Shown here: positions 13,933 through 18,910 of the stretch, one piece after another
Numbering within the stretch: the stretch's first letter is position 1
How the letters are laid out: the number at the start of each line of letters is the position of its first letter
Assembly: GCA_910589195.1 (NCBI GenBank)
Contig: CAJUTC010000054.1
Location: forward strand, 1-18,910
Reading direction: 5' to 3'
DNA length: 18,910 nt
Source: an uncultured Lachnospiraceae bacterium
GTDB taxonomy: Bacteria; Bacillota; Clostridia; Lachnospirales; Lachnospiraceae
Notes under the pieces: model-generated
Told to the model about the DNA's origin: nothing
Database searches by the model: none
The model's input: only the letters and a program-made list of their open reading frames with translations
Position numbers and translations under genes: made by a program

Positions 13933-16452
13933 ATGGATAAATACGAGTTTAATATTAAAGTAGAGCAGATTAAGAAGCTGGTGGGGAAGGGCGATTTTCA
14001 GACAGCGATGAAAATCGCTGATACGATTGACTGGAAACGGGTGCGCAACGCTAACCTGCTTTCTACCATAGCTTCTGTTTATGAAAAAAATGAAGAATAC
14101 CAGGAAGCAAAGGATATTTTATTAATTGCTTTTGAACGGGCGCCGGTGGGGAAACGTCTTTTGTATAAGCTGTCCCAGTTGGCAATTAAACAGGGAAATA
14201 TTCAGGAAGCGGAAAGCTATTATCGGGAATTCTGCGATCTGGCCGGAGATGACTCCAGGCAGGATGTGCTCCGCTACCTGATTTTAAAAGCAAAGGAGGC
14301 CCCCTTAGAGCAGTTAATTCATTCCCTGGAAAGCTATACCAGTGTGGAATTAGATGAAAAGTGGCTGTATGAATTGGCAGAGTTGTACCATAAGGCCGGA
14401 ATGCAAAGTAAATGTGTGGAAACATGCGACAAAATTATGCTGATGTTTGGACTGGGGCAATATGTGGATAAAGCTATGGAACTAAAGCTTTTATACGCGC
14501 CACTTACCAAATATCAGATGGATTTAGTGGAAAACCGGGACAAATATGAAGAAAAATTGCGTATGGTAGAGCAAAACGGAGGAAAATTGGCAGCACCTGC
14601 GCCGGAAGCGTTTCAGCCTTCCTCTCCAAATCCGGTAATTTCCACACCATCGGCGGCAAGGGCGGCGTCAGAAGGAAACATGCCGTCTGCTTCTGCTGTA
14701 TCCGGGAGGATTCAGCCCGCGGCTTCAGCAGCAGGACATGAACCAGTTCGGCCACCTGCTCCTGTGGCTTATGAACCGTTTCAGCCGGCAGGTACAGCGG
14801 CTATGCCGCAGGCATTTGCTGGGATGACAGAAGATCAAAGTCCAGTACGGGTACGGGTAGAGCCTAAACCGATTCCTGTTCCGCCGCCGTCGCCGGAGAT
14901 GTATTATAGGGCGGAGCCTGTTGAACATGCAATGCCGAATCCAACCATTCAAGAGGAAGCGGCCCCCAGTCTTCCGGAAACGTTTATCCAGGAAACCTCC
15001 CAGGCAGTCAATATGGGAGTAATTGATGAAGAGAAATTAGTGGCAAACATTCGGGAGGCAGAGGTAGAGGCCAGTTTGGCAGAGGAAATGTCAAAGATTT
15101 CAATTGAAACGTATTCGGCAGAACCGGAAAAAGCAAGAACCCGGGTACTAAAGGATGTGAAAGACTTAAAGGAAGCAGAGGCATTGGCAGGGAAAACTAA
15201 GATTTTGGGGGATATCCACCATATTCAGGAACGCCAGGCTGAAAGGATCTTTGGTGCGCCAGAAGCGAATGTGTTTGAAACAGAGCCTGCGCTGCCTCAT
15301 ATGATGGTAGAAGCCAGAACTCCAGAGATTGGGCTTGCGATTGCGGTAGATGCGTTAAAGCTGGCTCATCAAATCCTGCGGTATAAGCATCCAGTAGCTA
15401 AAATCAGTGGAGAAAAACTAAATCAGAAGGGGATTTTAGCCAGTGCGCCGAAGATGGCGGGAAAGGATCTGATTATTGAAAATGCCGGCGATTTGTCAGA
15501 TGAAATGTTGGAAGAATTAAATCAGCTTTTAGATGCAAACAGAAGCCGGATGCTTGTGGTTTTGGTAGATAATGCCCGTCAAATGAGTGGGATCCGTAAA
15601 GCAAATCCCAACTTGGCAGAAAAATTCCGTGAGGTAGTTTCACTGGCAGAGGCAGAAAACCATCTGGAGGAATACCGAAGGGAAAACCCGGATATGGCAG
15701 CGCCTGTGAGAAATCAGGTAGAGGCAGAGGAATTGGAGCGTTCAAAGGCGGTCAGGCGGGAAACAGTAAAAGCAGCCCGACAGCAGCCGCTTCCAATGCG
15801 GCAAGAAGCAGTCAGACCTGTTCCGGGGGAAAAGCAAGCTTTGGCCCGCCGGGAAGTAATCCGGCAAATTCAGCCAGAAACAGCACAGGCAGAAGCCGCG
15901 CGCCCTGTTTCCATAGAGAAAGTAAGGACTGCCCAGGCAAAGGCAGTCAGGCCGGTTCGGACTGAGCCGGTAAGAGTCCGGGCAGAAGCTGTAAGACCAG
16001 AAGTATCGGAATCCGCAAGAATTGTTTCCATGAATCCGCAAAGCCAGTCATTACGGCAGGAAAAGGCAAAGCCTTACACAAGTGATTTACCTAAGGCAGC
16101 AGATACAGAGAGATCGGCACAGGCGGCTAAGGAGTATCAGGCAGATGAAAACCAGTTTTTGTCTGATGAAGAAGAGGTAATGGGCATTGATGAATTTGCT
16201 CAGTACTGCTGCCAGTATGCCAGCCAGATTGATTGCAATATTACCGGAAAAAGTATGCTGGCATTGTATGAGCGGATCGAGATTATGGAAGAGGATGGAA
16301 TTGCTCTGACAAAAACTGCGGCGGAGGATTTGATCGAAGAAGCGGCAGATAAGGCAGAAAAACCATCGTTTGGAAAACGGCTGACTGGATTTTTTTCATC
16401 AAAATATGATAAAGAAGGGTTATTAATTTTAAAGGAAGAGCATTTTATATAA
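13933..16452 (+). CDS. mosaic protein: TPR-like N-terminus, degenerate AAA-like core, conserved C-terminus
   Basis: The function is unknown. Residues 1-215 are helical and TPR-like (NEEYQEAKDILLIAFERAP, KQGNIQEAESYYREF, ELYHKAGMQSKCVETCDKI). Residues 220-355 are a Pro/Ala linker. Residues about 463-586 resemble the second half of an AAA+ module: HPVAKISGEKLNQKGI, then KDLIIENAGDL at 511-521 in the position of a Walker B strand, then MLVVLVDNARQM. No Walker A loop is present, so ATP hydrolysis is unlikely. Residues 596-710 are basic, with recurring AVRP or AARP units. Residues 745-839 form a conserved-looking C-terminus with FAQYCCQYASQIDCNITGKS and a KYDKEGLLILKEEHF end. No membrane segment or signal peptide is present. 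AGGAG lies 10 bases before the ATG. It follows recR after 79 bases and precedes the HAD gene by 2 bases. A scaffold role is a guess. Confidence 0.85.
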   Translation: MDKYEFNIKVEQIKKLVGKGDFQTAMKIADTIDWKRVRNANLLSTIASVYEKNEEYQEAKDILLIAFERAPVGKRLLYKLSQLAIKQGNIQEAESYYREFCDLAGDDSRQDVLRYLILKAKEAPLEQLIHSLESYTSVELDEKWLYELAELYHKAGMQSKCVETCDKIMLMFGLGQYVDKAMELKLLYAPLTKYQMDLVENRDKYEEKLRMVEQNGGKLAAPAPEAFQPSSPNPVISTPSAARAASEGNMPSASAVSGRIQPAASAAGHEPVRPPAPVAYEPFQPAGTAAMPQAFAGMTEDQSPVRVRVEPKPIPVPPPSPEMYYRAEPVEHAMPNPTIQEEAAPSLPETFIQETSQAVNMGVIDEEKLVANIREAEVEASLAEEMSKISIETYSAEPEKARTRVLKDVKDLKEAEALAGKTKILGDIHHIQERQAERIFGAPEANVFETEPALPHMMVEARTPEIGLAIAVDALKLAHQILRYKHPVAKISGEKLNQKGILASAPKMAGKDLIIENAGDLSDEMLEELNQLLDANRSRMLVVLVDNARQMSGIRKANPNLAEKFREVVSLAEAENHLEEYRRENPDMAAPVRNQVEAEELERSKAVRRETVKAARQQPLPMRQEAVRPVPGEKQALARREVIRQIQPETAQAEAARPVSIEKVRTAQAKAVRPVRTEPVRVRAEAVRPEVSESARIVSMNPQSQSLRQEKAKPYTSDLPKAADTERSAQAAKEYQADENQFLSDEEEVMGIDEFAQYCCQYASQIDCNITGKSMLALYERIEIMEEDGIALTKTAAEDLIEEAADKAEKPSFGKRLTGFFSSKYDKEGLLILKEEHFI

Positions 16453-16454
16453 AT

Positions 16455-17276
16455 ATGGATATTCGATTAATTGCCTTAGATTTAGACGGAACACTTTTAG
16501 ATAACGAGAAACAATTATCGGCTGGGAACCTGGCGGCTTTGACACACTGCATTCAGCGTGGAATTGAAATCGTGCCTGCTACTGGGCGCCCAGCTTCCGG
16601 AATCCCGGAGTTTGTCCGAAATATTCCGGGAGTCCGGTACGGGATCTTGACAAACGGAGCCAGAGTGGAAGATTTTCAGAATAGAATTGTTATTTCTGAG
16701 CAGTTGATTGATTGGAAATTAGCATATGAAATTTTATCCCTGTTATCTCAATATCCGGTTGCGTATGATCCTTATATAGATGGCAGAGGAAAGATGGAAG
16801 CACGGTTCCGGAACCATTTGGCTCAATATGGTCTTCCGCCAGTTATGCGACAATTGGTGTTAAGCACAAGGGACGAAGTGGAAGATGAGCTTAAATACGT
16901 AAAGGAAAAGAAAGGACGCATTGAAAAAATCAATGTATTTACTGCAGATCCCCAACTTCGTATAGAACTTTGGAAGCGATTAAAACAATACAGTGAATTA
17001 ATTGTTACCTCTTCGTTAGATTACAATTTAGAAATCAATGCCGCATCCGCTACAAAAGGGGAAGGTTTAGCAAGACTGGCCGAATATTTGGGATTGAGCT
17101 TGAGCCAGACCATGGCATTTGGCGACGGAAGTAATGATGCTAGCATGATTCAACAAGCTGGAATTGGTGTTGCTATGGCGAATGCGATGGAGATTTTAAA
17201 GGAGCAGGCAGATTATGTTACCCTGTCAAATGATAAGGATGGGGTGGCTGCTGCAATCTGGCATTTTTTAAAGTAG
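16455..17276 (+). CDS. Cof-type HAD-IIB family phosphatase
   Basis: This is a haloacid dehalogenase superfamily phosphatase of the Cof subfamily, which typically hydrolyses sugar phosphates, nucleotides or flavin-related phosphates. Motif I is DLDGT with nucleophile D9 and acid/base D11. Motif II is the Thr of ATGRP (T43). Motif III is K201 in SATKGEGL, and motif IV is GDGSNDASM (D224, D228). The C2B-type cap lies between motifs II and III. The 273-residue length is typical. The start is 2 bases after the preceding stop. The nearest purine-rich stretch (AAAGGAAG, about 16 bases upstream) is too far to be ideal, so translational coupling to the upstream gene is likely. The substrate cannot be deduced. 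Confidence 0.93.
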   Translation: MDIRLIALDLDGTLLDNEKQLSAGNLAALTHCIQRGIEIVPATGRPASGIPEFVRNIPGVRYGILTNGARVEDFQNRIVISEQLIDWKLAYEILSLLSQYPVAYDPYIDGRGKMEARFRNHLAQYGLPPVMRQLVLSTRDEVEDELKYVKEKKGRIEKINVFTADPQLRIELWKRLKQYSELIVTSSLDYNLEINAASATKGEGLARLAEYLGLSLSQTMAFGDGSNDASMIQQAGIGVAMANAMEILKEQADYVTLSNDKDGVAAAIWHFLK

Positions 17277-17530
17277 TCCCAATCGTAAGGGTATGACCTG
17301 ATGAGTTACATAGCAGGCTTGTTTGGCTGATGCTTAATATTGACGGTATGCTGGTGTGTTGCCACACAATATCTGGAAAACGTGACGAAATGAATTTTCA
17401 TAAGCAGTGGCGGAGAGAGGCTTCGCTTTGTTGGGCAGATTCTGTGGCTCTATTGGTGTTCGCTGGTAATCTGGCTTAATAGGAATTTGAACCCAGTGAA
17501 AATTAAAATTGAGTCAAGGAGGTTTTAGGA
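17277..17530. other. non-coding gap between the HAD gene and cvpA-like gene
   Basis: Neither strand has a credible gene here. I see a small GTGTG/CACAC hairpin (17354-17367) without a T-run and no good promoter pair; TTGACG at 17340 and TTGAAC at 17487 both lack a -10 at the right distance. A very strong ribosome binding site (AAGGAGG, 17516-17522) closes the region. It may be a decayed gene or an uncharacterised leader. Confidence 0.5.
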
Positions 17531-17569
17531 GTGTTCTGGATAAAAATAGAGGGTAGAGAATGGAGATAA
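17531..17569 (+). CDS. possible 12-residue leader peptide ahead of cvpA-like gene
   Basis: GTG at 17531 lies 8 bases after a perfect AAGGAGG and opens a 12-codon frame (MFWIKIEGREWR) that stops at 17567-17569, overlapping the first codons of the next gene in another frame. The ribosome binding site is stronger than that of the gene itself. It could be a translational coupling device or chance; there is no protein evidence. Confidence 0.25.
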   Translation: MFWIKIEGREWR

Positions 17570-18294
17570 CAGAATTTCTGCAGAATCATTGGGTATCGAT
17601 CCTGGTGGCATCATACTTAATTGGAATGATGCTTTACGGGCATCATCGCGGCTTTTTACATTTGTCAATATCAATGGCTGCATTAGCAGTATCCTTGCTG
17701 GCAGTACATTTTGCAATGCCTCAGGTAAGGGAATTCATAAAAGAAAATACAGGGATTCGTCAGTGGCTTCAGGAAACGATGATAAGTGCGGTTGGTTTAG
17801 ATGAACTGACGAATGAAAGCTTCGTTCTTCCAGCACAGCAAAGGGCAATGATCGAAGGTTCAAAGCTTCCTGAAATTTTAAAAAATATACTGATGGAAAA
17901 TAATAACGAAGAAATTTATAAAATGTTAGGGGTTGAGGCATTTGCTGATTATATCAGCGCATACCTTGCAGATCGCATCATTAATACGCTTATATTTTTT
18001 GCTATGTTTTTTTCCATTTATCTTGGTATCCGATTTCTAATTCATGCCCTTGATCTGATTGCAAGGCTTCCGGTTTTGTGTGGAATGAATCAGCTTGCAG
18101 GAGCAGCGCTTGGTCTGGTTCTTGGATTCGTTTATTTTTGGATTTTCTGTTTAGCTTTAAATCTGTTTATTGGCACAGAGTGGGGACAATATTTGTTAGA
18201 CAGCATTGAAGCCACATCCTGGGTTTCCATGCTTTACCATTATAATATGTTATCCAAACTGGCAATGGGGATTGTCTGGAATTTATTTCTGTAA
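17560..18294 (+). CDS. CvpA family membrane protein
   Basis: This 244-residue protein has the layout of the CvpA (colicin V production) family. There are two N-terminal membrane helices (about 12-28 and 33-50) with the GHHRGFL turn typical of the family. An unusually long hydrophilic segment of about 85 residues follows. Two further helices (about 140-163 and 181-205) frame LPVLCGMNQLAGAALGLVLG, the family's most recognisable segment (P-N-x-x-x-G). CvpA proteins are linked to envelope homeostasis, but the molecular function is not settled. The start at ATG 17560 has GAGGG 6 bases upstream. The frame is closed by a TAG just before it, so no longer form is possible. No terminator is obvious after the gene. 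Confidence 0.82.
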   Translation: MEITEFLQNHWVSILVASYLIGMMLYGHHRGFLHLSISMAALAVSLLAVHFAMPQVREFIKENTGIRQWLQETMISAVGLDELTNESFVLPAQQRAMIEGSKLPEILKNILMENNNEEIYKMLGVEAFADYISAYLADRIINTLIFFAMFFSIYLGIRFLIHALDLIARLPVLCGMNQLAGAALGLVLGFVYFWIFCLALNLFIGTEWGQYLLDSIEATSWVSMLYHYNMLSKLAMGIVWNLFL

Positions 18295-18597
18295 GAAATA
18301 AACCGAAGGAATACAGTTATTGGTATATTTGATAAACATTGTAAGGGTTAAACCTGCTATAGTCTGTTATGCATAAAGTGTGGGAGCCTATTAAATTTAA
18401 TGGATGTTTAACCCTAATGAATAAAATGTATAAACAATAGATGCAAATTGCGGAAAGAAATAAGAACCTTTGAAAATAAAGCAATCCGAATGATATAGCA
18501 AATAACCACAAAATATAGATAATATATAGGAAAAATAGCATATCTTGAGGTTAAAAAAAACGACAAATAAATTGTTTAAAAAAATAACACAAATCCC
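18295..18597. other. AT-rich non-coding region upstream of the tandem promoters
   Basis: No gene is supported on either strand. The region contains a 10-bp perfect inverted repeat (AGGGTTAAAC at 18344-18353, GTTTAACCCT at 18406-18415) with a 52-base spacer that itself holds an ATTAAATTTAAT palindrome (18390-18401). From about 18551 it has A-tracts just ahead of the first promoter, which look like an UP element. Confidence 0.6.
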
Positions 18598-18626
18598 TTG
18601 ACAAGAAAGCGTGTGAATGATATAGT
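18598..18626 (+). promoter_or_regulatory. tandem promoter P1
   Basis: TTGACA at 18598-18603, a 17-base spacer and TATAGT at 18621-18626. A-tracts directly upstream (18551-18590) resemble an UP element. It is the first of three near-consensus promoters pointing out of the window. Confidence 0.8.
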
Positions 18627-18666
18627 AAAGTTCCACTACAAAATAGGTGGTTTTCGCTTCCGGCGA

Positions 18667-18693
18667 TTTTTAGAAATCAAAGATTTCTAAAAA
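18667..18693 (+). repeat. 12-bp perfect hairpin between P1 and P2
   Basis: TTTTTAGAAATC (18667-18678) and its exact complement (18682-18693) enclose a three-base AAA loop. An outer pair, TTCCACT at 18631-18637 with AGTGGAA at 18703-18709, brackets it, so P1 transcripts could form a nested structure. No T-run follows, so it is not a normal terminator. Confidence 0.7.
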
Positions 18694-18719
18694 AGTAAAA
18701 GCAGTGGAAGAAAAAGTTC

Positions 18720-18748
18720 TTGACATTGAAAAACAGATATGATAGAAT
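18720..18748 (+). promoter_or_regulatory. tandem promoter P2
   Basis: TTGACA at 18720-18725, a 17-base spacer and TAGAAT at 18743-18748. It lies 122 bases downstream of P1. Confidence 0.82.
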
Positions 18749-18812
18749 ATAACACGCTGTTAGAAATGTTAAAAACAGTTAAGAAAAAAGTTAAAAAATA
18801 TTAAAAAAGTTG

Positions 18813-18841
18813 TTGACAGGCTTGGAAAGATATGCTATTAT
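18813..18841 (+). promoter_or_regulatory. tandem promoter P3
   Basis: TTGACA at 18813-18818, a 17-base spacer and TATTAT at 18836-18841, with evenly spaced A-runs immediately upstream (18777-18808) as in UP elements. RNA would start near 18848. The last 60 bases are an A-rich leader without a coding frame, as expected ahead of a 16S rRNA gene that would lie beyond the window. Confidence 0.82.
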
Positions 18842-18910
18842 AAATGAGCTGCTTGCGAAAAAGAAAACAAAAAGCGTGAGCTGGCAACAGCAAAGAAGCA
18901 ACAAACCGAA

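Noticed and set aside
17297..17400. CTGATGAG motif recalling a hammerhead ribozyme core
   Set aside because: No GAAA at the right distance after a stem II and no flanking stems could be found.
1..18910. CRISPR arrays, insertion sequences, integrases or tRNA genes
   Set aside because: None was seen: no regularly spaced repeats, no transposase-like frames and no cloverleaf with a TTCGA-type T arm was recognised by eye.

Overview
The window looks like a chromosomal housekeeping region of a low-to-mid GC Firmicute, most likely a Clostridia member of the Lachnospiraceae type. The evidence is strong AGGAGG-type ribosome binding sites, a T-box leader, a large Alu-type SRP RNA, the gene order tadA-SRP RNA-dnaX-ybaB-recR, and two long lineage-type proteins with low-complexity middles. 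I see no phage, transposon, CRISPR array or defence island.

Region 1 (1-5250, + strand) is a translation and RNA-modification cluster. A sigma-A promoter and a methionine T-box leader (AUG specifier) precede metG. metG runs into a TraX-family membrane protein gene, then tatD and rsmA, and ends at a perfect 14-bp hairpin shared with the convergent nagB. The order resembles the Bacillus metS-tatD-rnmV-ksgA cluster, but no rnmV lies between tatD and rsmA.

Region 2 (5300-9050) holds nagB alone on the minus strand. Divergent to it is a 550-residue two-domain protein of unknown function, followed by a calcineurin-like metallophosphoesterase.

Region 3 (9050-13850) is tadA, the SRP RNA gene, pfkA, dnaX, ybaB and recR. 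The consensus SRP RNA promoter lies inside the last codons of tadA. pfkA has its own TATAAT promoter starting 3 bases after the SRP terminator, and sits between the SRP RNA and dnaX, which are adjacent in Bacillus. dnaX-ybaB-recR is a tight replication and repair unit.

Region 4 (13850-18300) is an 839-residue mosaic protein (TPR-like N-terminus, Pro/Ala linker, an apparently degenerate AAA-like core without a P-loop, basic VRP-rich linker, conserved C-terminus), a Cof-type HAD phosphatase, and a CvpA-family membrane protein behind a 283-base non-coding gap.

Region 5 (18295-18910) has no protein gene. It holds three successive promoters, each TTGACA with a 17-base spacer and a good -10, with A-rich upstream tracts and a strong hairpin between the first two. 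This looks like the control region of an rRNA (or tRNA) operon starting just beyond the window. The combination of dnaX-recR, metG-rsmA and a probable rrn operon suggests a position near the chromosome origin, which is an inference from synteny.

The least understood items are the two multi-domain proteins at 6213-7865 and 13933-16452. Nothing here amounts to a clearly new system.
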